A stretch of DNA of 64,000 nucleotides from Hyphomicrobium sp. (GTDB lineage Bacteria; Pseudomonadota; Alphaproteobacteria; Rhizobiales; Hyphomicrobiaceae): the NCBI RefSeq assembly GCF_019753045.1, contig NZ_JAIELN010000005.1, forward strand, positions 124,001 through 188,000. The letters run 5' to 3'. The notes below the pieces were generated by a model. The model saw nothing but the letters and a program-made list of their open reading frames with translations, searched no databases and was not told where the DNA came from. The position numbers were made by a program, and so were the translations under genes. Below are positions 35,199 to 45,246 of this stretch, piece after piece (position 1 is the stretch's first letter; the number at the start of each line of letters is the position of its first letter).

Positions 35199-35468
35199 TT
35201 AAGCTTTGGCTGCGGAAGCCTGCTTCGCGGCGATCAGCGACTTCACCCGATCCACGACCGAGCCAACAGTCTTGAAGGCTTCGACTTCTTCGTTGGCGTT
35301 GTATGGGATCTCGATCCCAAAGCCATCTTCGATGTCGAATACGATCATCGCAAGATCAAGAGACTCGATCTTGAGATCTGTTAGCTGGGTGTCGAGCGAG
35401 ATGTCGTCGCGCGGCTCCTTCATATGCTTCTTGAGGATTTCGATAACCTTCGTCGCGACTTCGTCCAT
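35199..35468 (-). CDS. Acyl carrier protein
   Basis: 89 aa from the ATG at 35468, which follows GGGAGAGG; the listed 106-aa start is too long. The protein is acidic and helical. The phosphopantetheine site is TDLKIESLDLAMIVFDIEDG, with ESL in place of the common DSL. It differs from housekeeping AcpP. Its place just upstream of the FabF-like gene suggests a dedicated carrier for that synthase. Confidence 0.87.
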   Translation of the reverse strand: MDEVATKVIEILKKHMKEPRDDISLDTQLTDLKIESLDLAMIVFDIEDGFGIEIPYNANEEVEAFKTVGSVVDRVKSLIAAKQASAAKA

Positions 35469-35784
35469 CGGCCTCTCCCACCCTCGCAATGTCTGCGATG
35501 GGCCAGTTTTGCTTGGCATCTACCTAAGCCAAGACCATTTCTTCAGCAAGCGGGGGGGTCACTTATCCTTAAACAACCGGCAAGTCTAGACGCGGACCGT
35601 CGCGCACCATCCGGGACCCCGCTGGGGTGCCAAAGTTGTACCATCCTAGCGGGGATAGGTTTGATCGAGCGCTAGCTTTCGGAAGCCGAATTTGACTAAT
35701 ATTAAGCGAGCGCCGCAAGCGTTCGAAAGTTCTGCGAAGTAAACGGGATCCGGACAACATAAATTCCAAACATACCGGACGGAT
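35469..35784. other. Divergent promoter region, ACP and acyl-CoA ligase
   Basis: About 315 bases between the divergent ACP and FadD-like genes. No gene is seen. A run of seven G's lies near 35550 and an AT-rich stretch (TTTGACTAATATTAAG) near 35690 may be part of the ligase promoter. Confidence 0.35.
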
Positions 35785-37503
35785 ATGAAACCCGAAACAA
35801 CTCAGGCGACGATGATATCTCCCCTGTGGGTCGATCATTACCCGCGCGGCGTCGATTGGCACATGCCAATACCGAAGCGGACGGTGCCGGAGCTCCTCGA
35901 ACGTGCAGCGAATGAGTTTCCCGGTAATCCCGCCATTAGCTTTCTCGGCCGGACAACGAGCTATTCGATGCTCGCATCGGAGGTTGATCGGGTCGCGGCC
36001 GGCCTGCAGTCAATTGGAGTAAAGCGCGGCACTAAGGTCGGTCTCCTACTTCCAAACACTCCGACGTTCGTTGTCTATTATTTTGCAATACTGAAAGCGG
36101 GCGGCACAGTCGTCAATTTCAATCCTCTTTATACTCTCGAAGAGCTAACCTTCCAAGTCAAGGATAGCGAAACTGAGATCATGATAACGCATGATCTCAG
36201 CCTGCTATTTTCCAAGGCTGAGGCACTGATGCTCAGCGGCGTTATTGCGCGATCGGTCGTCATTCCGTTCGCCAGCGTGCTCCCGCCGCTAAAATCTGTG
36301 CTCTTTCGCCTCTTCAAAAGGAAAGATGTCGCGGACGTTCGAGCGTCGCGCGCGGCCGATCGCGTCATCAATGGCCTAACGCTGGCCGCGACATCCGCGC
36401 CGATGACGCCCGTCGCCATCGATCCGGACGAAGATGTCGCGGTGCTGCAGTACACCGGCGGCACCACGGGCACGCCCAAGGGCGCGATGCTGACGCACGC
36501 AAACCTGACCGCGAACGCCGCGCAGATCGCGGCGTGGGGCGTCGATCTGGAGCCCGGAACCGAAAGCATCCTCGGAGCGCTGCCTCTGTTCCACGTTTTC
36601 GCGATGACCGTCGTGATGAACCTCGGAGTCGAACTCGCGGCCAAGATCATATTGATTCCGCGGTTTCAGCTCGTCGAAGTTCTCAAACTCCTCAACCGCG
36701 AGCGGCCGACTGTTTTGCCAGCGGTGCCGACGATGTTCACGGCGATGCTCAACTATCCCAAATTCAAATCATACGACGTCTCATCGCTGCGCTTTTGTCT
36801 TTCGGGCGGGGCTCCGCTGCCCATGGAGGTCAAGCTCAAGTTTGAGGCGGTGTCGGGAGCAAAGGTCGTCGAAGGCTACGGACTTTCCGAGGCCTCTCCC
36901 GTGCTGACCTGCAATCCCGTTCAGGGAGAACCCGTGGCCGGCTCCATTGGGCCGCCGATGCCCGGCACGACCATTTCGCTTCGCGATATCGAAGACCCGA
37001 CCAAGGAAGTGGCGCAAGGCGAGCGCGGCGAACTTTGCGCCAAGGGCCCGCAGATCATGAAGGGCTACTGGAAAAAGCCGGCCGAGACCGAAAAGCAGTT
37101 CGTCGGAGAGTTCCTGCGCACGGGCGACGTCGCGATCATGGACGAACACGGGTATTTCTCGATTGTCGACCGGATCAAGGATCTCATTATTTGCTCGGGT
37201 TACAACGTCTATCCGCGGCGCATCGAGGAGGCGATCTATACGCATCCGGCAGTCGAAGAAGTGACGGTCATCGGTATCGCGGACGACTACCGGGGCGAAG
37301 CACCCAAAGCTTTCATCAAGTTGAAAAGCGGGATGTCGGCAACGGCGGCAGACATTCTCAAGCATCTGGAGCCGAAGATCTCCAAGATCGAGATGCCGGC
37401 CGCAATCGAGTTTCGCGATAGCTTGCCCAAGACGATGATCGGCAAGCTTTCCAAAAAGGAGTTGGCCGCCGAGGAAGCCATGCGCGGCCGCCCGGCGTCA
37501 TGA
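35785..37503 (+). CDS. Long-chain acyl-CoA or dicarboxylate-CoA ligase (FadD-like)
   Basis: 572 aa AMP-forming ligase. The adenylate-binding motif VAVLQYTGGTTGTPKGAMLT, then EGYGLSEASPVLTCNPVQGE, the LRTGDVAIMDEHGYFSIVDR segment and KTMIGKLSKKEL with the late Lys are all present. The beginning (WVDHYPRGVDWHMPIPKRTV) is typical of alphaproteobacterial FadD and PimA-type proteins. It activates fatty acids with CoA and ATP for beta-oxidation. It overlaps the MerR-type gene by ATGA and faces the fad genes on the minus strand. Confidence 0.9.
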   Translation: MKPETTQATMISPLWVDHYPRGVDWHMPIPKRTVPELLERAANEFPGNPAISFLGRTTSYSMLASEVDRVAAGLQSIGVKRGTKVGLLLPNTPTFVVYYFAILKAGGTVVNFNPLYTLEELTFQVKDSETEIMITHDLSLLFSKAEALMLSGVIARSVVIPFASVLPPLKSVLFRLFKRKDVADVRASRAADRVINGLTLAATSAPMTPVAIDPDEDVAVLQYTGGTTGTPKGAMLTHANLTANAAQIAAWGVDLEPGTESILGALPLFHVFAMTVVMNLGVELAAKIILIPRFQLVEVLKLLNRERPTVLPAVPTMFTAMLNYPKFKSYDVSSLRFCLSGGAPLPMEVKLKFEAVSGAKVVEGYGLSEASPVLTCNPVQGEPVAGSIGPPMPGTTISLRDIEDPTKEVAQGERGELCAKGPQIMKGYWKKPAETEKQFVGEFLRTGDVAIMDEHGYFSIVDRIKDLIICSGYNVYPRRIEEAIYTHPAVEEVTVIGIADDYRGEAPKAFIKLKSGMSATAADILKHLEPKISKIEMPAAIEFRDSLPKTMIGKLSKKELAAEEAMRGRPAS

Positions 37504-37937
37504 CCGGCAAAACCGCGAACGCGCTTCCGCCGGCTCGGGGCGCCCATCAGGACGCGCATCACGAGCCCTCCTACACCATTTCGGCGCTCGCCAAAGAATT
37601 CGGTATTACAACGCGGACGATCCGCTTCTACGAGAGCCGCGGGCTGATATCGCCGGAGCGTATCGGGACAGCGCGGCGGTATTCGAAGCGGGACCGGGCG
37701 CGGCTCATCCTGATTTTGCGTGGCAGGAACCTCGGCTTCACGGTCGAAGACGTGAGCGACTATCTTTCGCTTTACGATTCAGATCCCGGGCATCTCGCCC
37801 AGACGCGTCACCTTCTCGACAAGGTGACGGCGGCAATTGCGGAGATCGAGACGAAGCGGCACGACATCGAGCGCTCGCTGGCGGACCTCACCGAGATCCG
37901 CGCACGCTGCGAAGCACATCTCAAAAAGAACGCTTGA
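37500..37937 (+). CDS. MerR-family regulator
   Basis: 145 aa, start overlapping the ligase stop (ATGA). YTISALAKEFGITTRTIRFY and SRGLISPERIGTARRYSKRD form the MerR helix-turn-helix and wing. A coiled-coil dimerisation helix follows (LLDKVTAAIAEIETKRHDIE). There is no metal-binding Cys set, so it is not a metal sensor. The layout resembles LiuR-type regulators of acyl-CoA catabolism, which respond to CoA thioesters. It probably controls the fad genes nearby; a candidate operator lies before fadE. Confidence 0.85.
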   Translation: MTGKTANALPPARGAHQDAHHEPSYTISALAKEFGITTRTIRFYESRGLISPERIGTARRYSKRDRARLILILRGRNLGFTVEDVSDYLSLYDSDPGHLAQTRHLLDKVTAAIAEIETKRHDIERSLADLTEIRARCEAHLKKNA

Positions 37938-37941
37938 GCCT

Positions 37942-39261
37942 TCAGCGATAAAGATCGGCGCGCGTCGGCGGCAGAACGGGGTTCGGTTTTGCCGACTTCG
38001 ATGCGAGCGTCTGGAAGAGACGCAGCGTACCGCGCGAAAACGCCAAGCTGACGCCCGCCAGATACGCGACCCAAATCCGGTACTTCTCTTCGCCGACATA
38101 GCCGATCGCCTGCTCACGATTGGCGGTCAGGCGTTCGCACCAGAGCTGACAGGTGCGCGCATAATGGAGACGCCAGCCTTCGACGTCGTGGACCTCGAAC
38201 CCTGCCCGTTCCATCGCCGCGATCGAATGACCGATGTCGTCCAGTTCGCCACCCGGAAAAATGTATTTCGCGATCGCCTTCTTTTCAGGGCGCATACGCG
38301 ATTTCAGCCAGCCGGTTTTCGGTTTATGTGCGCGGCGCGAGATGGCGTGATTGAGGAACAGGCCGTCGTCGGCGAGCAGGGAACGAACCTTCCGCATGTA
38401 TTCCGGGATGTTCTTCAAGCCGATGTGCTCGTACATGCCGATCGAGGCGATCTTGTCGTAGGTGCCCGTCAGCTTCGAGTAATCGTTGAGTTCGAACGTC
38501 ACGCGGTCATCGATGCCGAGGCGTTTGGCCTTGTCGCGCGCAAACGCGAGCTGTTCTTCCGACAGCGTGACGCCGTGCGCGACGACGCCGTAGTTCTTCG
38601 CCGCATGGCACAGGAGGCCGCCCCATCCGGCGCCGATGTCGAGCATTCGCTCGCCGGGCTTCAGGCGCAGCTTCCGGCAAATCATCTCGAGCTTGTCGTG
38701 CTGCGCCTGCTCGACGCCGTTCGACCAATCCGTGTAGTACGCGCACGAGTAGACCATCTCGGGATCGAGGAAGAGCGCGTAAAAGTCGTTCGACAGGTCG
38801 TAGTGGAACTGGATGAAGGCCTTGTTGTCTTCGGTCTTGCGGTTCTTGCCGGTTATCTCGCCCTCGAAGCCGTGAGCGTCGCGTGCGTCCGCGGATTTGG
38901 CGAAGAGGAAGGGCGACAGCTTCAGGGCAAGGCTCGCGAACTCTCCGGGCTTCATCTTTATGGATTTGGCCTTGCGGCCATCCTGGAGGCCCAAACCGAA
39001 ATCGACGAGGGTGCCGCCCGAAAAGTCGATGCCCTTCTCGACGTATTGGCGGATGATCGAGTCGAGCGATGGCCGGCGGAGGATCGCGCCGATGACGCCC
39101 GGATCGCGAATGGAAATCTCGAAGTCCGATTTCGGCGCGCTGCCGAGCGGTAGGCGGGTGCCGTCCCACAATCGCACCCAACCGTCGGCATTGAGGCGGC
39201 CTGCGAGATCGCGGACAAGCCCGCGCGCCGCCTCGAGTTGCTTGTCGTCCTTCGCACTCAT
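37942..39261 (-). CDS. Cyclopropane-fatty-acyl-phospholipid synthase
   Basis: 439 aa from the ATG at 39261, with an AGGGA ribosome binding site; the listed 541-aa start runs into the thiolase gene in another frame. AFIQFHYDLSNDFYALFLDP, MVYSCAYYTDWSNG and RMLDIGAGWGGLLCHAAKNY (SAM site) identify the CFA synthase family. It transfers the SAM methyl carbon to double bonds of membrane phospholipid chains. It follows fadI on the same strand. Confidence 0.92.
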   Translation of the reverse strand: MSAKDDKQLEAARGLVRDLAGRLNADGWVRLWDGTRLPLGSAPKSDFEISIRDPGVIGAILRRPSLDSIIRQYVEKGIDFSGGTLVDFGLGLQDGRKAKSIKMKPGEFASLALKLSPFLFAKSADARDAHGFEGEITGKNRKTEDNKAFIQFHYDLSNDFYALFLDPEMVYSCAYYTDWSNGVEQAQHDKLEMICRKLRLKPGERMLDIGAGWGGLLCHAAKNYGVVAHGVTLSEEQLAFARDKAKRLGIDDRVTFELNDYSKLTGTYDKIASIGMYEHIGLKNIPEYMRKVRSLLADDGLFLNHAISRRAHKPKTGWLKSRMRPEKKAIAKYIFPGGELDDIGHSIAAMERAGFEVHDVEGWRLHYARTCQLWCERLTANREQAIGYVGEEKYRIWVAYLAGVSLAFSRGTLRLFQTLASKSAKPNPVLPPTRADLYR

Positions 39262-39340
39262 GCGCGTCCCTCGCTTGCCTTCGGCCGCAAGCTCAATAGC
39301 GCATCGAAACGGCCAAGTCTTCTCTTCCAGATCCGGCGCA

Positions 39341-40645
39341 TTACGCCGCGGCGCGGGCCTCGATCGTCTGTGGGGCTTCCATGATTGCCGCGACCCCCAT
39401 GCCGCCTGCGGTGCAGACAGAGATGAGGCCGCGGCCGCCCTTCGTCGACAAGAGCTTGGCGAGGTTTGAAACGATACGGGCGCCGGTTGCGGCGAAGGGA
39501 TGGCCGAAGGCGAGCGAGGAGCCTTTGACGTTGAGTTTCGCGCGATCGATCGAGCCGAGCGGGGCATCCTTGCCCATGTGCGTCTTGCAGTATGCCGGGT
39601 CTTCCCAGGCCTTGAGCGTGCACAGCACCTGGGCTGCGAAAGCTTCGTGGAGTTCGTAGAAGTCGAAGTCCTGCAGCGTGAGGCCGGCGCGGTCGAGCAT
39701 CTTTGAGACGGCGATGGTCGGCGCCATCAGCAATCCGTCGCCGCCGACGAAATTGTTGCCAATGTGCTGGCCGAACGTCAGATACGCGAGCACCGGCAGA
39801 TTGCGGGCCTTGGCCCACTCTTCGGACGCGAGAAGCACGGTCGCTGCGCCGTCAGTGAGCGGCGTTGAGTTGCCGGCCGTCAGCGTGCCCCGCTCGGATT
39901 TTTCAAAGGCGGGCTTCAGGCTCGCCAGTTTCTCGAGCGTGATGTCGGGACGCAAATTGTTGTCGCGGAAGACGCCGGCGCACGGAACGATCAGATCGTC
40001 CATGTAGCCTTCGTCATAGGCGGCAGCGCCTTTCTTATGGCTCTCGAAGGCAAGCTGGTCCTGATCTGCGCGGGGAATGTGCCATTCCTGCGCCATCAGC
40101 TCGCAGTGCTGACCCATCGTCAAACCCGTGCGCGGCTCGGCGACGCTCGGCGGCTGCGGCGCCAGCTCGGTGGGTGAAAGCCCCTTGAAGACTTTGATCT
40201 TGTCGAGCGCGGTCTTGCCTTGCTGAGCGCCGACGAGGCGCTTCGAGAATTTTTTCGAGAATACAATCGGGGCGTCCGACGTCGTGTCGGAGCCGACGGA
40301 GATCGCGCTTTCAATTTCGCCCGTTGCAATCTTGGCAGCTGACATGAGCGCCGATTGCAGCGAGGTTCCGCACGCCTGGATCAGCGTGACGCCCGGCGTC
40401 GAGGGCGCGAGCTTGGTCGACAAGACCGCTTCGCGCGCCAGGTTGAAATCCTTGGAGTGCGTGACGACTGCGCCGCCGACGACCTCGTCGATGTGCTGGC
40501 CCTTGAGCCCGAACCGGTCAACCAGACCGTTCAAGGCGGCGGCCATCATGTCGAGGTTCGAGAGGTCGGCATAAAGTGTATTCGAACGGCAGAACGGGAT
40601 GCGGACACCGCCAATCACTGCAACGCGCCGGAGTTCTCGTGCCAT
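39341..40645 (-). CDS. fadI: 3-ketoacyl-CoA thiolase
   Basis: 434 aa. The three thiolase catalytic residues are visible: Cys in GVTLIQACGTSLQSALMSAA, His in SSLAFGHPFAATGARIVSNL, and Cys in GLISVCTAGGMGVAAIMEAP. YELHEAFAAQVLCTLKAWED is typical of the FadI branch, whose members are near this length. It is the thiolytic step of beta-oxidation. It lies 14 bases after fadJ, as in the fadJI order. Confidence 0.92.
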   Translation of the reverse strand: MARELRRVAVIGGVRIPFCRSNTLYADLSNLDMMAAALNGLVDRFGLKGQHIDEVVGGAVVTHSKDFNLAREAVLSTKLAPSTPGVTLIQACGTSLQSALMSAAKIATGEIESAISVGSDTTSDAPIVFSKKFSKRLVGAQQGKTALDKIKVFKGLSPTELAPQPPSVAEPRTGLTMGQHCELMAQEWHIPRADQDQLAFESHKKGAAAYDEGYMDDLIVPCAGVFRDNNLRPDITLEKLASLKPAFEKSERGTLTAGNSTPLTDGAATVLLASEEWAKARNLPVLAYLTFGQHIGNNFVGGDGLLMAPTIAVSKMLDRAGLTLQDFDFYELHEAFAAQVLCTLKAWEDPAYCKTHMGKDAPLGSIDRAKLNVKGSSLAFGHPFAATGARIVSNLAKLLSTKGGRGLISVCTAGGMGVAAIMEAPQTIEARAAA

Positions 40646-40659
40646 TTCAATCTCCCAAA

Positions 40660-42681
40660 CTATTCGGCTGCTGCAGCGTGCGGAGCGGACGCAGGACCGG
40701 CCGCGCTCAAGCTCTTCTTGTAATGCAGCGGGCCGCCGCGGAACGGCGCGAAGCCGGTGCCGAAAATCATGCCCGCATCGACGAGGTCGGCGGTTTCAAC
40801 GACGCCGTCGTCGAGCGATTTCTGCGCTTCCGCGATCATCGGATCGACAAGCTCGCGTCCAAGGCGGTCGAGATCCGCCTTCTCGAATTTCTTGTCCGAC
40901 TTGACGGGCTTGCCGTCCTTCCAGACGTAGAAGCCCTCGCCCGTTTTCTTGCCGAGACGGCCGGAGGCAACGAGCCGGTCAAGCCGCGAGCCTTCGCTGC
41001 TCTGGCCCAGAATTTTCGCAACGTGGGCGCAGATGTCGAGGCCGACGTTGTCAGCCAGTTCGATCGGGCCCATCGGCATGCCGAAGGCGCGCGCCGCTTC
41101 GTCGATCTTTTCCTTGTCCTCGCCCTCTTCGAGACGCTTCATCGCCGCGAACATGTAGGGCGTCAGCACCTTGTTGACGAGGAAGCCCGGGACGTCCTTG
41201 GTGATCAGCGGGAACTTGTCGATGGCGATGACGAACGCCGCGCCTTTTTTCACTTCCTCGTCGCGCGTGTTGGCTCCGCGCACCACTTCGACGAGCGGCA
41301 TCTGCGCGACGGGCGAGAAGAAGTGCAGCCCGATCAAGCGGCCCGGATCTTTCAGCGGGCTAGCGATGTCCTCAAGCTTCAACGAGGACGTGTTCGTCGC
41401 GAGCACGGCGCCCGGCTTGATCTTCGTTTCGAGGTCAGCGAACAGCTTCTGCTTCACATCGAGCCGTTCGACGATCGCCTCGATGACGACGTCCGCGCGA
41501 GAGATGCCTTTGCCTTCGGGGTCCGCAATCAATCGCGTCTTCGCAGCATCGCGCGCGGGCTTCGTCTTGAATTTCCGCGCGAAGAGCTTGCCTTGCGCCT
41601 TGATGCCCTTCTCGAGCTGTTCGGCGGAGATATCCTGCAACGTCACTTCCATGCCGGATGCGACGCAGACACCTGCGATATCGGCACCCATGGTGCCTGC
41701 GCCAATGACGTGAACGCGGCTCGGCCGCCATTTGAAGCCCTTCGGCGCCTGGCCCTTCAGCAGCTCCGTCAGACGGAAGACGCGGCGCAGATTGCGTGAG
41801 GTGTCCGACACCATCAGCGGCGCGAAAGCCTTCGTCTCCTCGCGCTTCATCGTGCCGAGATCGCCGCCGAATTTCTCGAACAGGTCGATCAAACGGAACG
41901 GTGCGGGATAATGGTCTTCGCGAACCTTCTTCGCCGTCTCCTGACGCATTTTGTTGGCGATGAGGCCACGCACGGGCCACTTAGCCAGCAACATCTTGGC
42001 GAGACCGGCCGACTTCGAACGGCGGTTCTGCAGCACGGCCTTGCGCGCCGCCCAATGCAGCTCTCCGGGGCTGCCGACGAGTTGATCGATGAGGCCCTGC
42101 GCCTTTGCGACGGTCGCCCGGATCATGCCGCCTGTCAGCATCAGTTGCATCGCCGCCATCGGGCCGGCCTGCTTGATCGAGCGCGCGGTGCCGTTGAAGC
42201 CGGGGAAGATGCCGAGCTTCACTTCAGGGAAGCCGACGCGGGTCGAGTCATCGCGCGTGGCGATGCGGTAGTGGCAGGCGAGGATCAGCTCGAGGCCTCC
42301 GCCGACGCACACGCCATGAATTGCCGCGACGACCGGAATGGGCAGCTTCTCGATCCGGTCGAGCAGATCGTTCACCGGCTTCAGAGCGTTGACGACGTCC
42401 TGCTCGCTCTGGAACGTCTCGAACTCGCGGATGTCGGCGCCGACGATGTAGCCGCGCTCCTTCCCCGACATGATGACGAGGCCGCGAACAGTCTTCGCAC
42501 GAGCTTCCGCCTCGACGCGCTCGATGATCGCGTTCAGCTCTTCGATGGGGCGACGCCCGAGAGAGTTCGCGCTTTCACCTTCGCGGTCGAAGGTCGCCCA
42601 GGCGATGTTTTCGCCGTCGATCTTGAAGCGCCAGTCTTTCAACTGCGTTTCATTCGCTTCGGTCGCTGCGTCCGTCATCAC
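40660..42681 (-). CDS. fadJ: Multifunctional fatty-acid oxidation protein
   Basis: 673 aa, start ATG-ATG. The N-terminal enoyl-CoA hydratase domain has RGYIVGADIREFETFQSEQD and IHGVCVGGGLELILACHYRI, with the two Glu of crotonases. The 3-hydroxyacyl-CoA dehydrogenase domain has the NAD motif VHVIGAGTMGADIAGVCVAS and the catalytic LIGLHFFSPVAQMPLVEVVR. It carries out hydration and dehydrogenation in beta-oxidation, in complex with FadI. It is slightly shorter than E. coli FadJ (714 aa). Confidence 0.93.
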   Translation of the reverse strand: MMTDAATEANETQLKDWRFKIDGENIAWATFDREGESANSLGRRPIEELNAIIERVEAEARAKTVRGLVIMSGKERGYIVGADIREFETFQSEQDVVNALKPVNDLLDRIEKLPIPVVAAIHGVCVGGGLELILACHYRIATRDDSTRVGFPEVKLGIFPGFNGTARSIKQAGPMAAMQLMLTGGMIRATVAKAQGLIDQLVGSPGELHWAARKAVLQNRRSKSAGLAKMLLAKWPVRGLIANKMRQETAKKVREDHYPAPFRLIDLFEKFGGDLGTMKREETKAFAPLMVSDTSRNLRRVFRLTELLKGQAPKGFKWRPSRVHVIGAGTMGADIAGVCVASGMEVTLQDISAEQLEKGIKAQGKLFARKFKTKPARDAAKTRLIADPEGKGISRADVVIEAIVERLDVKQKLFADLETKIKPGAVLATNTSSLKLEDIASPLKDPGRLIGLHFFSPVAQMPLVEVVRGANTRDEEVKKGAAFVIAIDKFPLITKDVPGFLVNKVLTPYMFAAMKRLEEGEDKEKIDEAARAFGMPMGPIELADNVGLDICAHVAKILGQSSEGSRLDRLVASGRLGKKTGEGFYVWKDGKPVKSDKKFEKADLDRLGRELVDPMIAEAQKSLDDGVVETADLVDAGMIFGTGFAPFRGGPLHYKKSLSAAGPASAPHAAAAE

Positions 42682-42712
42682 TCACCTCAATCGTTCGAGA
42701 CTTCAACCCGGC

Positions 42713-45190
42713 TCATTCCGCTGCCAGGCTCTCGGCTCCGCGCGCGTTATGACCGAGCGTCACATAGTGTGGTTTCAATTCAGCGGGGTCGAAGTGATCG
42801 ACCGCAATCACGCGAGCGACAAGCTGTTCAACCTCGCGAAGCTGATCGGCCTCTGCTTCGCTGATGACGCCCTTCGCTTGCGCCTCCGCGAACCAGTCGA
42901 TCCCGTGATACCGGCGTACGAGGCCGTCGCGGATGGCTTTCTCAAGCCGCTTTTCGATAGGTTCGGCGGCGATCACCTTTTCCAGCGTCACTTCGAGGAC
43001 GCCGGTCGGATCGTTGACGTCCTTCGATACGAAAATGTGCCGTGTCAGGCGGTCACGAACATCTCCAGGCTGCAACGCGTGCCGCGCCACGAGGTGGCCC
43101 TGCAGGTCGGACGCGGGTTTGAAGCGGCGTCCGAGCGGGAAGACGACGACGCGCATTAGCGGCCGCGCCCAGCGCACAGGGAAGTTGTCGATCGTGCCGC
43201 CGATGGCTTCCTGGAAGCGATACAGCGCGTTCTGAGCGGCAAGTTCGACGATGTACTCGTCGCCGGCCGGGCGGCCGTCATCGTCGTAACGCTTCAATGT
43301 CGCCGCGAGCATATAAAGCTCGGAGAGGGCGTCGGCCATCCGGCCAGTGATCTTCTGTTTCGTCTTGAGGCCGCCGCCGAGCAGCGCGACCGTAAGATCG
43401 GCAACGAACGCAAACGACCGGCTGGCGCGTCCGAGCTGGCGATACCAATGGGACATCCGCAGCGCGCCGGCGGGCGCCGCGACGAAGGCGCCGCCCGTCA
43501 GATTGTGGACGAAGCCGCCCGTCGCATTCGAGAGCGAAAAGGCGATGTGATTATTGAACGCGTTTTCGAAGGCATCGAGGCCGCGCTTTCTATCGGTGTC
43601 CTGAGCCGCCTGCACTTCCTTGTAGAGATACGGGTGCGAGCGGAGCGCGCCTTGCGCGAAAGTGATCAGCGTGCGCGTCAGAATATTGGCGCCTTCGACC
43701 GTGATGCCGACGGGGACCATCTGGTAGGCCGACTGCAGATAGTTCGCGGGGCCATCGCAGATGCCGCGGCCGCCGTGGATGTCCATCGCGTCGTTGACGG
43801 CGCGGCGCATCTTCTCGGTCGTCTGATATTTCATCAGCGCGGAGATGACAGATGGCCGTTCGCCTCGCGACACCATTGCGGCCGTCATGGCGCGGGCCGC
43901 CTCGTTGACGTAAGCGGCTTCGACGATGCGCACGAGCGGTTCCTCGACGCCTTCCATGCGCGAAACGGGAAGTCCGAACTGCTTTCTGATGCGGCCGTAA
44001 GCGGACGTTACGCGCAGCATCATTTTGGCGCCCGCCGTCGCCGACGACGGCAGCGAGATCGCGCGTCCGGCGGACAGGCATTCCATCAGCATGCGCCAGC
44101 CGTGACCGGCCATGGCTTCGCCGCCGATGACCCAGTCGATCGGGATGAAGACGTCGTTGCCCCAGTTGGGACCGTTCGGAAACGCGGCGCCCGAAGGCAG
44201 ATGTCTGCGACCGATGTTGACGCCCGGATGGCTCGCCGGGATGAGCGCGAGCGTGATGCCGACGTCTTCGCCTTTGCCGAGAAGATTGCCCTGGTCGAAA
44301 AGCCGGAACGCCAGGCCGACGAGCGTCGCGTTCGGCCCGAGGGTGATGTAGCGCTTGTCCCACGAGAGGCGGATGCCGAGCGTGTCCTTCCCCTGGTAGG
44401 TGCCGCGCGTCACGTGGCCGATGTCGCGCATGGTGGCGGCGTCGGAGCCGGAGGTCGGGCCGGTCAGCGAGAAGCAGGGAACTTCCTCGCCCTTGGCAAG
44501 ACGCGGCAAGTAATAATGCTTCTGCTCGTCGGTGCCGTATTTCTCGATCAGCTCGCCCGGTCCGAGCGAATTCGGGACCATGACGATCGTCACGACGTCG
44601 GGCGAGCGCGAGGCGATCTTGCCGAGAATGAGCGATTGGGCCTGAGGCGAAAATCCGAGACCGCCGTGCTCCTTCGAGATCAGCATGCCCAGGAAGCCGT
44701 GCGCCTTGACGAAGTCCCAGATGTTGTCCGGGATCTCGTGCAGGTTATGGCGGATCTGCCAGTCGCTGATGAGGCGGCAGAGCTCTTCCGTCGGGCCGTC
44801 GAGGAACGCCTGTTCCTCCGGCGTCAGTTCAATCGGCGGAATGGATTGGAGCTTGTCCCAGTCGGGCGTGCCGGAAAAAAGCTCGGCGTCGAAGCCGACG
44901 GTGCCTGCTTCGAGCGCTTGGGACTCGGTGTCGGAGACTTTGGGGAGAATTTTGCGGATCCGGGCGAAAACGGGTGCGACGACGAGGTTCCGGCGGACGG
45001 ACGGAACCGAGAGCGCTGCGAGCGCCAAGAACGGGATCCACGCGATCCATGCCAGGATACCGGAGCAACCGCCGGTCGCGAGCCACGTGAAGACGCCGAC
45101 CGCTGCAGCCCAGCCCCAAAGCGGCGCGCGGATCATTCCCAGCGCCAGTAAGCCGATCAAAGCCACCAGTAAAAGTACGACGGGCGCCAT
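42713..45190 (-). CDS. fadE: Membrane-anchored acyl-CoA dehydrogenase
   Basis: 825 aa from the ATG at 45190, chosen because GGAGG lies eight bases upstream. Two or more hydrophobic spans open it (VVLLLVALIGLLALGMIRAP; ILAWIAWIPFLALAALSV), as in FadE of E. coli (814 aa). The dehydrogenase core has FSLTGPTSGSDAATMRDIGH, GPNWGNDVFIPIDWVIGGEA and YQMVPVGITVEGANILTRTL, with the catalytic Glu region. It is the first oxidation step of beta-oxidation. It heads the minus-strand fadE-fadJ-fadI operon. Confidence 0.93.
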   Translation of the reverse strand: MAPVVLLLVALIGLLALGMIRAPLWGWAAAVGVFTWLATGGCSGILAWIAWIPFLALAALSVPSVRRNLVVAPVFARIRKILPKVSDTESQALEAGTVGFDAELFSGTPDWDKLQSIPPIELTPEEQAFLDGPTEELCRLISDWQIRHNLHEIPDNIWDFVKAHGFLGMLISKEHGGLGFSPQAQSLILGKIASRSPDVVTIVMVPNSLGPGELIEKYGTDEQKHYYLPRLAKGEEVPCFSLTGPTSGSDAATMRDIGHVTRGTYQGKDTLGIRLSWDKRYITLGPNATLVGLAFRLFDQGNLLGKGEDVGITLALIPASHPGVNIGRRHLPSGAAFPNGPNWGNDVFIPIDWVIGGEAMAGHGWRMLMECLSAGRAISLPSSATAGAKMMLRVTSAYGRIRKQFGLPVSRMEGVEEPLVRIVEAAYVNEAARAMTAAMVSRGERPSVISALMKYQTTEKMRRAVNDAMDIHGGRGICDGPANYLQSAYQMVPVGITVEGANILTRTLITFAQGALRSHPYLYKEVQAAQDTDRKRGLDAFENAFNNHIAFSLSNATGGFVHNLTGGAFVAAPAGALRMSHWYRQLGRASRSFAFVADLTVALLGGGLKTKQKITGRMADALSELYMLAATLKRYDDDGRPAGDEYIVELAAQNALYRFQEAIGGTIDNFPVRWARPLMRVVVFPLGRRFKPASDLQGHLVARHALQPGDVRDRLTRHIFVSKDVNDPTGVLEVTLEKVIAAEPIEKRLEKAIRDGLVRRYHGIDWFAEAQAKGVISEAEADQLREVEQLVARVIAVDHFDPAELKPHYVTLGHNARGAESLAAE

Positions 45191-45246
45191 TTCCGTGCCT
45201 CCCATACGGGCTGCTGCCGCATTCGCGGCGAGCCCAGTCATCAGCG

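Noticed and set aside
39262-39567. N-terminal extension of the CFA synthase ORF
   Set aside because: It lies inside fadI on the same strand in another frame and is arginine/serine-rich shadow; the ATG at 39261 has a ribosome binding site.
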